DNA of 64,000 nt from Anaerolineae bacterium (GTDB taxonomy: Bacteria; Chloroflexota; Anaerolineae; Aggregatilineales; J027): positions 1 through 64,000 of the forward strand of contig JAJTXY010000002.1 in the NCBI GenBank assembly GCA_021463865.1. The letters are read 5' to 3'. Under the pieces are notes generated by a model that had not been told where the DNA came from, did no database searches, and was given only the letters and a program-made list of their open reading frames with translations. Positions 45,675-54,492 of this stretch are shown piece by piece (position 1 is the stretch's first letter; every line of letters starts with the position of its first letter). A program made the translations under genes and the position numbers.

Positions 45675-46388
45675 CTAGACAGTCACAGGCACTTGATTGA
45701 GCCGCCGACGGTACTCGCGCCAGTCGGGTAGAATCTTGTCCATCAGCGCATAAAACGCCGGACTGTGGTTCAGTTCCTTCAAGTGGCACAGTTCATGCAA
45801 GATGACATAATCAATCAAATCCTCGGCTACCTGAATCAAGCGCAGGTTTAGGGATACTTTTTTCTTGGCGCTGCAACTTCCCCAACGCGATTTCATATCG
45901 CGAATCGTCAATTTGGGATAGTCAACCCCCATCCATTCTACTTTTGGAAAACAAGCAGCAAGCCGCTCCGCAAAAACCCGTTGGGCTTGTTTGCGATACC
46001 AGCGCTCAATTAAAGCCGCAAGCCGCTCTTTGTTAGTAGCATCAGCAACCATAACGATCAAAAATTCTTGATCGAGCCATACACCTTCTTTATTTGCCTC
46101 CCGTATTTGGAGGCGATATTCATGGCCCAGATAGCGAAAAATCTCATCCGATACATAGCGGCGCGGTGTGGGGACGGCCACCGGATTTTCCTCAAAGCGT
46201 CGCTGATGTTTGACCACCCACGAGGCCCGTTTCAGCACAAATGGCTCAATTTTGAGTTGCTTGACGCCGACAGGTGCGCGTACCACCACTCGACCATCTG
46301 GGTACACCTGAAGCGAAATGGTTTTGCGTTTGCTGTAAATGACCTCATACTCAATAATGGAGGTACCGAAGATGACTTGATGGCGCAT
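45675..46388 (-). CDS. YgjP-type metal-dependent hydrolase (DUF45/M48-like)
   Basis: A 237-residue protein of the YgjP/DUF45 family, gluzincin-like. The metal motif HELCHLKELNHSPAFY holds the H-E-x-x-H pair and a third His in the NHS motif. Before it come the KSRWGSCS and LNLRLIQ motifs typical of the family. E. coli YgjP has been described as a UTP pyrophosphatase or as a putative metalloprotease; the activity of this one is not known. ATG 46388 is the natural start. Nothing next to it suggests a partner. Confidence 0.93.
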   Translation of the reverse strand: MRHQVIFGTSIIEYEVIYSKRKTISLQVYPDGRVVVRAPVGVKQLKIEPFVLKRASWVVKHQRRFEENPVAVPTPRRYVSDEIFRYLGHEYRLQIREANKEGVWLDQEFLIVMVADATNKERLAALIERWYRKQAQRVFAERLAACFPKVEWMGVDYPKLTIRDMKSRWGSCSAKKKVSLNLRLIQVAEDLIDYVILHELCHLKELNHSPAFYALMDKILPDWREYRRRLNQVPVTV

Positions 46389-46478
46389 AGATGTTTATAC
46401 CATTCTGGGCTTATCAATACTTCAAAAGTATAGTATGACCCAACGCCAAATGACCACCATCATTTTTGAATAATGACT

Positions 46479-46500
46479 CTAAATTTTGTCCTAAATTTAG
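46479..46500 (+). promoter_or_regulatory. Palindrome before the Gfo/Idh gene, candidate operator
   Basis: CTAAATTT (46479-46486) and AAATTTAG (46493-46500) form a perfect 8-base inverted repeat with a 6-base spacer, 44 bases before the ATG at 46544. It could be a regulator site or, in RNA, a weak AT-rich hairpin. Confidence 0.4.
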
Positions 46501-46543
46501 CACGGCGGCTTTAGCCCCGTGTCCCAATCTATAGGAGGCTTAT

Positions 46544-47695
46544 ATGCTCAAAGTAGGCTTAATCGGCTGTGGCAACGTCGTCAGTTATGGACACAAACCC
46601 GCCTTGACCACTCTGCCCGATGTAGAATTGGTCGCGCTGGCGGATATCACCGATGCGCGTCGCAAAATCGGTCAGGAGTGGTTTGGCTTGGCGGATGCGA
46701 ATCTATACAGCGATTATCGTGACGTTTTGGCCCGTCCCGATGTGCAGGCCGTTTGTGTGACCGTGCCACAGCAGTTTCGCCGCGAAATTATCCTCGATGC
46801 CCTTGCCGCTGGAAAACACGTCCTCAGTGAAAAACCCATCGCCCGTACCCCTGCCGTCGCGCAAGAGGCCGTGTCTGCCGCCGAAAAAGCCGGACTCATA
46901 TTGGGCATGGTGCATAACTATCATTTCCTACCCGAATATCGCCAGATGAAGGCCCTGTTAGATGCTGGAACAATCGGCGAACCGCGTGTTCTGACTATGC
47001 ACTATCTCGGTGTAATTGACTACCCCGGTGCGCCTGAATTTCAAAAAGATTGGCGGCATACGATAGCGGCGGGTGGTGGTGTATTGATGGATATGATTCA
47101 CGCCGTTTATCTCGCCGAATGGTTGATGGGTCAGTACGCCACACAGGTTATGGCGTTTGTGGACGCCCCGACCTATGCCCATCGCAATCCTGTTTTGGAA
47201 GACCTTGCCCTCCTGCAAATCGCCTTCCCCAAAGGCTATGCCGTCATCCATATGGGCTGGGGGCAGGGCGTTGGTGGGGTAGACATCAGTGGCAGCGAAG
47301 GCCAAATTCGGATGCGCTATCATCAATATCAAACCAGCGGCTTTAACCAACCGATTGAACTGTACAGCGTCCGCGATTGGCAGCGCACCGACCATGTACT
47401 CAATAATTTGCCGACCCATATGGATAATATTGGGCGTTCGTTTACCGAATTGTGGGCCAACTTCCGCGACGCCATCCAGCAAAAGCAGCCGACCATCGCC
47501 CCCGGTGCGGCGGGTAAACGTGCTCTCGAAATCGCGTTGGGTGCCTACCTATCCGGTGCGACAGGCCAAGTTGTAACCCTACCCCTCGCCGCCGACCATC
47601 CCGTGTATCTGGAAGGCATTGACGGCATTGTGAAATCCGATGTTTGGGCCGCAAGCCGTACCAAAGCTGCTGGATTATTTGGATTACGGGGGTAA
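46544..47695 (+). CDS. Gfo/Idh/MocA-family dehydrogenase
   Basis: NAD(P)-dependent sugar or polyol dehydrogenase-like protein, 383 residues. The Rossmann motif LKVGLIGCGNVVSYG opens it, the catalytic Lys lies in SEKPIAR, and the C-terminal sheet domain has GGGVLMDMIHAVYLAEWLMG. The substrate cannot be told from these motifs. ATG 46544 has AGGAGG just before it. Its stop touches the next gene directly, so it works with the M24-fold protein. The palindrome at 46479-46500 is in its leader. Confidence 0.92.
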   Translation: MLKVGLIGCGNVVSYGHKPALTTLPDVELVALADITDARRKIGQEWFGLADANLYSDYRDVLARPDVQAVCVTVPQQFRREIILDALAAGKHVLSEKPIARTPAVAQEAVSAAEKAGLILGMVHNYHFLPEYRQMKALLDAGTIGEPRVLTMHYLGVIDYPGAPEFQKDWRHTIAAGGGVLMDMIHAVYLAEWLMGQYATQVMAFVDAPTYAHRNPVLEDLALLQIAFPKGYAVIHMGWGQGVGGVDISGSEGQIRMRYHQYQTSGFNQPIELYSVRDWQRTDHVLNNLPTHMDNIGRSFTELWANFRDAIQQKQPTIAPGAAGKRALEIALGAYLSGATGQVVTLPLAADHPVYLEGIDGIVKSDVWAASRTKAAGLFGLRG

Positions 47696-49105
47696 ATGAT
47701 GGCACGTCACGCCGAACTCGCCGAACTTCAATTGCCCGATTTTGGAATGCCCACCTTTGAACCAGAAATCCCAGCGGAGGTGTATCGAAAGCGCATCAAT
47801 CAGCTTTTAGATGAGGCCGAAGATGACCACGATTTCCTAGTAATTTATGCAGACCGTGAACACTCAGCCAATATGGCATATCTCACAGGATATGATCCTC
47901 GATTTGAGGAAGCGTTGCTCATTTTAAATACAAAAAATCGAGACAGAAAACCTCTCTTATTGGTGGGAAATGAAGGTATTGGTTATACAGAGATCAGTCC
48001 AATCAAGAATCTTCTTGAAATCGAGTTATATCCAACTTTCAGCCTATTGGGGCAGCCTCGTGGTGGAAGGTCACTACAAGAGATTTTTGAATCTGCTGGC
48101 ATTCGGAAACAGACCGATGTCGGAATTATTGGCTGGAAGCATTTTGACGGAAGGCGGGAGGCAGGGCTGACCTATTTTGACCACGAAACTCCAAGTTATG
48201 TTGTAGATACCCTGCGCTATTTGGTTGAAAGAACTGATTTGCATAATTCGAACCCGTCCCTCATGGGGGTTGATATGGGCCTCCGCATTTTCAACGAGGT
48301 CGAGCAATTGGCCCGATTTGAATTTGCGGCCTGTTTCACCTCCCAAGCCCTCCGCAATGTACTTTTTGGATTGAAACCCGGCATGACCGAATTTGAAGCC
48401 GTCGAACTCATGGGCCTGAATGGATTACCCCTCTCCTGCCATTTGATGCTCTCGGCTGGCCCACGTGCCTTTATGGGATTACCCAGCCCTTCCATGCGAA
48501 AAATCGGACGAGGTGAACCATTCACAATGGCCTATGGCGTATGGGGTGCGTTGAATGCCCGTGCGGGGTGGGTGGCTGAATCCGCCGCCGAACTGCCTTT
48601 CGATATTCAAGATTACGTCGAAAAGTTGGTTAAACCCTATTTTGAGGCCATCGTCGCGTGGTATGAACATATCGGCATCGGCGTGACAGGCGGCGAACTC
48701 TATGACATCATCCATGACCGTATCGGCGACCCCTTTTTCGGCGTCACCCTCAACCCCGGTCACTATATCCATTTGGATGAATGGGTACACTCGCCCATCT
48801 ATAAAGGGTCAGACATCCAATTGAAATCAGGCATGGCCTTGCAGGTAGATGTCATTCCGGCGACAGGCACACCCTATTTTACGACCAATATTGAGGACGG
48901 CATCGCGTTGGCGGATGAAAATCTGCGACACGAGTTTGCTACGAAATATCCCGAAGCATGGGGACGGATTCAGGCTCGGCGTGCTTTTATGGAAAACGTG
49001 TTGGGCATCCATCTCAAACCCGAAGTTTTGCCATTTTCCAATATCCCGGCCTATCTACCGCCGTTTTTGCTATCACCCCATCAGGCAATGCGAATGGCCG
49101 ATTAA
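47696..49105 (+). CDS. M24-fold (pita-bread) protein related to creatinase and aminopeptidase P
   Basis: A 469-residue protein with an N-terminal creatinase-like domain and a C-terminal M24 fold. The GHYIHLDEW motif holds the usual His, and NIEDGIALA the last acidic position. The first two metal Asp positions (normally in a VLxDxGAxYxGYxSDxTR pattern) are replaced around TMAYGVWGALNARAGWVAESAAEL, and the E-P-G motif reads VDVIP, so it is probably a metal-free hydrolase like creatinase. Its substrate is unknown; the Gfo/Idh gene just before suggests a small-molecule pathway. The first 300 or so bases are AT-richer (about 41% GC) than the rest. Confidence 0.8.
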   Translation: MMARHAELAELQLPDFGMPTFEPEIPAEVYRKRINQLLDEAEDDHDFLVIYADREHSANMAYLTGYDPRFEEALLILNTKNRDRKPLLLVGNEGIGYTEISPIKNLLEIELYPTFSLLGQPRGGRSLQEIFESAGIRKQTDVGIIGWKHFDGRREAGLTYFDHETPSYVVDTLRYLVERTDLHNSNPSLMGVDMGLRIFNEVEQLARFEFAACFTSQALRNVLFGLKPGMTEFEAVELMGLNGLPLSCHLMLSAGPRAFMGLPSPSMRKIGRGEPFTMAYGVWGALNARAGWVAESAAELPFDIQDYVEKLVKPYFEAIVAWYEHIGIGVTGGELYDIIHDRIGDPFFGVTLNPGHYIHLDEWVHSPIYKGSDIQLKSGMALQVDVIPATGTPYFTTNIEDGIALADENLRHEFATKYPEAWGRIQARRAFMENVLGIHLKPEVLPFSNIPAYLPPFLLSPHQAMRMAD

Positions 49106-49137
49106 ATCAAAAGGGCGGATTGGAATATGTCCGCCCT
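49104..49137 (-). terminator. Hairpin terminator between convergent genes
   Basis: AGGGCGGA (49112-49119) and TCCGCCCT (49130-49137), a perfect 8-base stem. On the minus strand it is followed by TTTGATTTAAT, serving the SDR gene; on the plus strand there is no T run. Confidence 0.65.
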
Positions 49138-49188
49138 CCATAAAAATGCACCACTTGACAAGTGCATACCGTTTAATTGATTCAGGTA

Positions 49189-49962
49189 TCAGCCTTGATC
49201 AAACTGAAATAATGAGCAGCCGCCGTCTAACACTAACAGTGATCCCGTCATATATTCGGTGTGTGGCCCTGCCAGATACACCACTGCCTGTGCGATTTCC
49301 ACAGGTGTCCCCGGCTCACCCAGTGGGATAACCTTCGATACGCGGGCAGCATACTGCGGCTCTTCGACCAATTGACGACCTGCCAAGCCAGCTTTGACAA
49401 TCCCCGGCGCGACAGCATTAACCCGAATCCCATAATGAGCCAATTCACGGGCCATCTGCTTCATCAGCATATTGACCCCGGCCTTGCTGACCGTGTAGGC
49501 GGTAATTTCGGGCCACGGAATCTCGCTCACCCAACTGGATGTAAAGATTATCCGGCCTTTGGTTTTGTTGAGCACCATGCGTTGGGCAGCGGATTGGCCG
49601 ACATTAAAACAGCCTGTCAGATTAATATCCAGATGCCGCTGCCAGTTCTTTTGGGTAATTTGTAGAAACGGCGCAGAATCCACGATTCCTGCATTGGAAC
49701 AGACAATATCCAACCCGCCGAGTGTGGAAATCGCCGCATCAAGAGCACTGTCTACGGCCTCTCGATTGCGAACATCCACCTCTTGATAGAGTACCCGTTT
49801 TCCAGTGGCGGTTACACGGTCAATACGGGGTTTGGCCTGCGCTTGGGGCACAATATCCCAGATGATGACATCAGCCCCGGCCTGCGCCAGATGCAGCGCC
49901 ATTTCATTCCCGAGATCACCCGCGCCACCTGTGACCAATGCGATTTTGCCTGTCAGCATCAT
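49189..49962 (-). CDS. Short-chain dehydrogenase/reductase
   Basis: A 257-residue classical SDR. The cofactor motif is TGGAGDLGNEMA, the NAG motif is CSNAGIVD, and the catalytic set is Ser (FTSSWVSEIP), Tyr and Lys in AYTVSKAG. The Asp after the second strand (IIWDIV) suggests NAD rather than NADP. ATG 49962 is preferred: a longer reading to 50088 overlaps the lipoprotein gene and lacks the SDR fold, while GAGGA lies before this ATG. Substrate unknown; probably a sugar or polyol given nearby genes. It follows the lipoprotein gene by 10 bases. Confidence 0.92.
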   Translation of the reverse strand: MMLTGKIALVTGGAGDLGNEMALHLAQAGADVIIWDIVPQAQAKPRIDRVTATGKRVLYQEVDVRNREAVDSALDAAISTLGGLDIVCSNAGIVDSAPFLQITQKNWQRHLDINLTGCFNVGQSAAQRMVLNKTKGRIIFTSSWVSEIPWPEITAYTVSKAGVNMLMKQMARELAHYGIRVNAVAPGIVKAGLAGRQLVEEPQYAARVSKVIPLGEPGTPVEIAQAVVYLAGPHTEYMTGSLLVLDGGCSLFQFDQG

Positions 49963-49972
49963 GCAGTCCTCA

Positions 49973-51226
49973 TTACCCTGCGATTTGCCGTGTCGCTTCC
50001 GGTGTGGCGTCAGAGGCTTCTTCAGTAGCGACCTCGGGGGGTTCGATTGTTGCATCTGTCGCGGGGACGGTTTCTTCCGTCGGGACAAGGCTCTGCTGTA
50101 GAAATGCCGCCGCTTGTTGGGCTAACTCCGCAATCGGGTCCCCTTCGGGAATCGAGGTTGTCTCCAGTGAAACCACGATAACAAACACCTCATTAGACTG
50201 GAAAACACCCGCCGCGATATAGGCCACTCCGGACGCAAATACGTTCGGTTGCGGGAAATCATCGCGGGTTTGACCCTGCCCGGCAGGATTTAGCCGAAGG
50301 GAGGCCGATAAATTCTGGCGACTGGTCTCACTATAAAAAGCGGCGGCATCATCCGCATTATCAAACACCGCATAAGTAAAGGTCGCTTCGCGGCCACCCT
50401 CGGCGTTGTATATGGCACGGACAGAGAGGCCATTATTGCCCACTTCCAACGGTTCGGGATAATTTTGGCTGGCGTCGCGCTCCCACACCACATCGCCAAG
50501 CGTGAACTCAGCCGGAAGCACAACATCAACTGCTTCGATACGCGCTGGTTTTAAATCAGGGGTGCTATAGCGAGCGATACCCGCATTTAAAACATTGATA
50601 GCCTGCCGCGCTGAGGCCACCAGTGGGTTTTGACCGACACTCGAATAGACTTCAATAAAAACCTCAACAAAATAGTTGCCGTCCTGAATAAGGGCTACTG
50701 AACCCGTAGTCGTCCCTAGACCAAAGATATTGGGGGTGGGAAAATCGTCCCGCTGCGTACCTGCTCTCAGTACAGTGCTGCGAACTTCCCGAAGCCGTTC
50801 ATAGTGGGCTTGGGCGAGTTCGGGGGTATCAAAAACCGCATAGGTAATCTGCATCTCACTGGCAGCCTGCGTACGATAATAGACCCGTCTCCCAATGCCA
50901 TTTTGGACGTTGGGTGGATTTTCAAAGCCTTTGTCACCCCGCGAGGTATTAATTTGCCATTGTTCAGCCCCAGCAGGCATATTGACCGGAATAGAGGCAA
51001 TAATGGCATCCAACTGGGCTTGTTTGGTGTCCGTAGATGAGGTATCTCCACCACCGGAATTGGTGGCGTCACCCGAAGCGGGAGTTGGGGAAGGGGTGAT
51101 GGTTGGGGGTGGCGCGGTTGGTGTGTAATCGAGGTCATCTGGAGCACATGCACTTAAGATGATGATACCAAACATGCCGATGACGAACCCAATATGGATT
51201 CGGGTATTTTTTTTGAATTGAAACAT
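49973..51226 (-). CDS. Lipoprotein with two repeated domains
   Basis: A 417-residue exported lipoprotein with a lipobox LSAC (Cys27). A Thr/Pro/Ser-rich linker follows. The folded part contains two copies of a similar unit: ITYAVFDTPELAQAHYE then RDDFPTPNIFG in the first, FTYAVFDNADDAAAFY then RDDFPQPNVFA in the second, so it arose by internal duplication. An acidic Thr/Glu/Pro tail ends it. No function recognised. Two intrinsic terminators upstream separate it from the ABC transporter operon, so it has its own promoter and shares a transcript with the SDR gene. Confidence 0.85.
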   Translation of the reverse strand: MFQFKKNTRIHIGFVIGMFGIIILSACAPDDLDYTPTAPPPTITPSPTPASGDATNSGGGDTSSTDTKQAQLDAIIASIPVNMPAGAEQWQINTSRGDKGFENPPNVQNGIGRRVYYRTQAASEMQITYAVFDTPELAQAHYERLREVRSTVLRAGTQRDDFPTPNIFGLGTTTGSVALIQDGNYFVEVFIEVYSSVGQNPLVASARQAINVLNAGIARYSTPDLKPARIEAVDVVLPAEFTLGDVVWERDASQNYPEPLEVGNNGLSVRAIYNAEGGREATFTYAVFDNADDAAAFYSETSRQNLSASLRLNPAGQGQTRDDFPQPNVFASGVAYIAAGVFQSNEVFVIVVSLETTSIPEGDPIAELAQQAAAFLQQSLVPTEETVPATDATIEPPEVATEEASDATPEATRQIAG

Positions 51227-51240
51227 CTATATTTTCTCCC

Positions 51241-51267
51241 AAAAAAAGCGCAACCAATAATTTGCGC
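51241..51267 (-). terminator. Intrinsic terminator (second of two)
   Basis: GCGCAA (51248-51253) pairs with TTGCGC (51262-51267), followed on the minus strand by seven T residues (51241-51247). It lies 14 bases before the lipoprotein ATG, so it may also act in that gene's leader. Confidence 0.6.
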
Positions 51268-51280
51268 GAGAGGATGGCAT

Positions 51281-51305
51281 AAAAGACCCCGCTCAGCACG
51301 GGGTC
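51281..51305 (-). terminator. Intrinsic terminator after the sugar ABC operon
   Basis: GACCCCG (51285-51291) with CGGGGTC (51299-51305), 7-base stem and 7-base loop, followed on the minus strand by TTTTAT. It lies 22 bases after the ATPase stop. Confidence 0.8.
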
Positions 51306-51327
51306 AGACTTCATCAACCGGCTTCAA

Positions 51328-52134
51328 CTAGGCCATCATCTCTTCTTCACGACTAATTCGCAGACGCTCTGGCACTTCGCCCGTCATCACCATATTGGCG
51401 ACTTCTTCTTCGTCCACCTCATCTTTATAAAAATCCCCGACCTTTGTCCCATGACTAATCACGGTAAAACGATCCGCAATTTGGTGAATCTGGCCGATGT
51501 TGTGAGTAATGAAAATCACGCTCATGCCTCGATCTTTGGCAGTACGGGTATATTCTAGTACCTTCCGAGTTTCGCCAACAGACAGTGCTGAGGTGGGTTC
51601 GTCCAAAATCAGCAGTTTCTTGCCGAAGTAGACCGCCCGACCAATCGCAATAGACTGGCGTTCGCCACCTGACATCGTACCTACTTCTTCATGAGGATTA
51701 CGAATGGTGATTCCGACATCCGCGAGGGCTTTGCGTGCTTCTTCGCCCATTTTTTCATCGTCCAAAAGGCGGAACGGGCCAAAACGCTTGGTTGGCTCTT
51801 GGCCCAGCCAAAAATTCCGCGCAATACTCATGAGAGGTACCAATGCAAGGTCTTGATACACAGTCTCAATGCCTAGCTCACGGGCTACATAGGGGGATTC
51901 AATATTGACCGGACGCCCTTCGAAATAGATTTCTCCGCGAGTCGGGGTATGAAAGCCTGTCAGGGTTTTGATCAAAGTAGATTTGCCCGCGCCGTTATCA
52001 CCCAACAGGCCCACAATTTCTTGACGATCTACGTGAAAATCCACCCCCCGTAGGGCTTGGACATGACCAAAGAACTTATAGATACCTCGCATTTCAACCA
52101 GCGGGGTTTCTTTTGATGATTTTCTACCACCCAT
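51328..52134 (-). CDS. Sugar ABC transporter ATP-binding protein (single domain)
   Basis: Energises the sugar importer coded upstream. The 268-residue protein has one nucleotide-binding domain: Walker A GDNGAGKST, Q loop in TVYQDLALVP, signature MSGGERQS, Walker B LLILDEPTSAL and switch His in FITHNIGQ. It resembles half of the tandem RbsA/XylG type and is closest in form to FrcA-like single-domain ATPases, so a homodimer is expected. The start ATG 52134 precedes conserved LVEMRGIYKFFG. Third in the binding protein-permease-ATPase operon, which ends at a terminator. Confidence 0.94.
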   Translation of the reverse strand: MGGRKSSKETPLVEMRGIYKFFGHVQALRGVDFHVDRQEIVGLLGDNGAGKSTLIKTLTGFHTPTRGEIYFEGRPVNIESPYVARELGIETVYQDLALVPLMSIARNFWLGQEPTKRFGPFRLLDDEKMGEEARKALADVGITIRNPHEEVGTMSGGERQSIAIGRAVYFGKKLLILDEPTSALSVGETRKVLEYTRTAKDRGMSVIFITHNIGQIHQIADRFTVISHGTKVGDFYKDEVDEEEVANMVMTGEVPERLRISREEEMMA

Positions 52135-52149
52135 TTTTCTTCTCCCCCT

Positions 52150-54396
52150 CTAGCTACGAGATCGCTTAACCGTATTGTTCAAAACAACGGCCAAAATCAT
52201 GATGACGCCGATCACGCCTTGGAACATACGTGAATCCATGCCAACCAGCACCAAACCAGTACCCAGCATCCCAAAAATCAATACACCCAGCATGGTTCCA
52301 ATAATGCTGCCATAACCACCCGTCAAAAGTGTCCCGCCAATTACGGTCATTGCAATCACGTCCAGTTCCCAAGTATTGCCTTTAAGGGGGTCAACGCCGG
52401 GGTTACGCGCAACTTCCATAATTCCAGCAAGGCCAGTTAAGAATGAACAGAGGACAAAATTTAGCACTTTTACACGATTGACATTGATACCTTGTGCGCG
52501 GGCCGCCCCACGATTTCCGCCTACAGCAAATACACTGTTACCATAGCGAGTACGGAAAAGAATGACTTGGAAAATGGCTGCCAGAATGACCCACCACGCA
52601 ATGGCATTCCGCAGATTTGCCTGATCAGGAATATTTACATGGATGAGGCCACGAGTGACCTGTTCGCCCGTGAAGCGCCACTGACCATTTGCCACATCAA
52701 AAAAGCCGATTTTGAGGGGGCTATCCACATTGCCAAAACGGTCATAGGCTGTTGCGAACAGGAAAGCAATCAACAAGCCAAACACCGCCGAGATGGCGAT
52801 ATTCAGCAGGCCACGCCTTTGAAGATAAGACCATACCGGAATTACTTCCATTTTCTCCCCAACAGCCACGACTTGTTGGCGAGCCATCCGATACTGGTGG
52901 AATGTAACAAACGTCAAATGCAGAAATGCGAGGCCTGCAACTACAATCAGAATCGGCAAAGATTCATCGGGATTGCTTAAACTCAGTTTAAGGTTATAGA
53001 CCTTTACAACCAGTGCAAATATTGCAATCCATAAGATGGAGATGCTCACACCAGTGGGAATACTATAGGCCTCACCGGGTTTGATTTTGCGCCATGTTGG
53101 GAACAGATTTATGGCAGCAATCACCACTGCACCAGCTAGACCCAGCACAATCGCCAACCAGAAATCGCCTTTACCAAGAGTGTCGCCAAGGTGTACACGT
53201 TCCAAATGATAGTAGGCAACCAACGCCAACCATGCGAAAACGATTGCGAGCGCCGCCGCAGAAAGGACCGACCAAATGGTCACGCCCAGCGCAATCACCG
53301 TTCCCATCTCACGTTCTCTAATACTTGACCATGCCTTCACAGAACGACGCCAATATTGCGGTATGGCTTGCGCGACAGTCACCAGAATTAAGACAGCCCC
53401 AACAATTGCTAGGCTGGCAATTGCCCATCGGCTGATGTGTACCTGTGGAAATTCAGCCGGAGGCGGGAAATAATCACGATAGCGCAAAATACGCCCGCCG
53501 CCGATAAAAACAAGCGAAATTGCACGATAGGCAAACAGTGTACCTAACGTCACGATAAATGACGGTATCTTGGTCGAGACCAATAGAATCCCATTGATAA
53601 GACCCATAACACAGGCACAGATTAAGGCAAGAATAGCGGCGACGACGGTGGGCTGTTGTTCAAAACTGAGGGGGCCAATCCCCTGAAAGCCTTCGCCCAT
53701 AAAAATCATATAGGCCATCGCGGTGACACCCAATACCGAACCTACCGACAGATCAAATTCGCCTGAAATCATCAGGGTGGTAATGCCGATAGCGATAATG
53801 CCTTTACTTGCGTTGTTGCTCAAAATTGAGGCAATCGAAGTAGTCTCAAGAAACAAGTCCGATGCCATACTAAAGCCCATTAGGATTACGATCAAGCCAA
53901 TAATCGCACCCGCGCTGGGAGATTCGGCAAGCTGAATACGCAACCGTTGATCGGGAGTATAACTTGATCCTTGTACAGCAAAACGATAGACCACTGCGCT
54001 GAGGCAAAAGCCAACAAAGCCAATGATGACACGTTCAAGATTAAGGGTATCGGTCTGGGTAGCCCCGAGAATGGCACTCATGGCAATGGCAAAGCCAACC
54101 AAAAGGCTAACAAAGGCCATCCATTGCAACCATGCCCAACTTGCTCGCTCACGCTGAACCAACCCCCACGCAGTACGTAACGCCCCAATGCCTAACAAGG
54201 CAGCACCGATGGCAACAACCGCTTCATTGAAGTTGATATCTCGACGGCTGATATTGGCACGATCCCCGAGGGCAATCCAACCAGTGAGTATGAGGATGGT
54301 CACAGCCAGATAGCCGAGACCAAGCACTCCCATAATGAGGGTATAGAATCGCCCGGATTGGGCGCTTGATTGACGGTTTTCAAAATAGGCCTGCAT
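52150..54396 (-). CDS. Oversized sugar ABC transporter permease
   Basis: Permease of the RbsC/XylH (BPD_transp_2) family, 748 residues against the usual 320-400. It has an N-terminal extension of about 150 residues with four membrane helices, then the first core half with the hallmark SGEFDLSVGSV (about 217) and IPSFIVTLGTLFAYRAI (about 290). Roughly 250 additional residues with about six helices separate this from the second core half (FRTRYGNSVFAVGGNRGAARAQGI near 620, then GGTLLTGGYGSIIGTMLG). The extra part could be a substrate or regulatory module. Starts at ATG 54396, 15 bases before the ATPase gene. Confidence 0.9.
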   Translation of the reverse strand: MQAYFENRQSSAQSGRFYTLIMGVLGLGYLAVTILILTGWIALGDRANISRRDINFNEAVVAIGAALLGIGALRTAWGLVQRERASWAWLQWMAFVSLLVGFAIAMSAILGATQTDTLNLERVIIGFVGFCLSAVVYRFAVQGSSYTPDQRLRIQLAESPSAGAIIGLIVILMGFSMASDLFLETTSIASILSNNASKGIIAIGITTLMISGEFDLSVGSVLGVTAMAYMIFMGEGFQGIGPLSFEQQPTVVAAILALICACVMGLINGILLVSTKIPSFIVTLGTLFAYRAISLVFIGGGRILRYRDYFPPPAEFPQVHISRWAIASLAIVGAVLILVTVAQAIPQYWRRSVKAWSSIREREMGTVIALGVTIWSVLSAAALAIVFAWLALVAYYHLERVHLGDTLGKGDFWLAIVLGLAGAVVIAAINLFPTWRKIKPGEAYSIPTGVSISILWIAIFALVVKVYNLKLSLSNPDESLPILIVVAGLAFLHLTFVTFHQYRMARQQVVAVGEKMEVIPVWSYLQRRGLLNIAISAVFGLLIAFLFATAYDRFGNVDSPLKIGFFDVANGQWRFTGEQVTRGLIHVNIPDQANLRNAIAWWVILAAIFQVILFRTRYGNSVFAVGGNRGAARAQGINVNRVKVLNFVLCSFLTGLAGIMEVARNPGVDPLKGNTWELDVIAMTVIGGTLLTGGYGSIIGTMLGVLIFGMLGTGLVLVGMDSRMFQGVIGVIMILAVVLNNTVKRSRS

Positions 54397-54442
54397 TTTA
54401 AACTCTTCTTAAAGGCACAAAAATTTTGTCTATTAAAGACAG

Positions 54443-54463
54443 GCGGAGCATTACGCCCCGCCC
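54443..54463 (-). promoter_or_regulatory. Intercistronic hairpin between binding protein and permease
   Basis: GGCGGAGC (54443-54450) pairs with GCCCCGCC (54456-54463) with one mismatch. On the minus strand a weakly T-rich stretch follows (TGTCTTTAATAG). It could cut transcription partly, or protect the mRNA end, so that more binding protein than permease is made. Confidence 0.5.
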
Positions 54464-54492
54464 GTTTATTGACTGAAAATTACGTTTACGAA

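Noticed and set aside
49963-50088. N-terminal extension of the SDR
   Set aside because: Basic, Ser/Pro/Lys-rich, overlaps the lipoprotein gene and precedes a well-placed ribosome site and the true SDR start.
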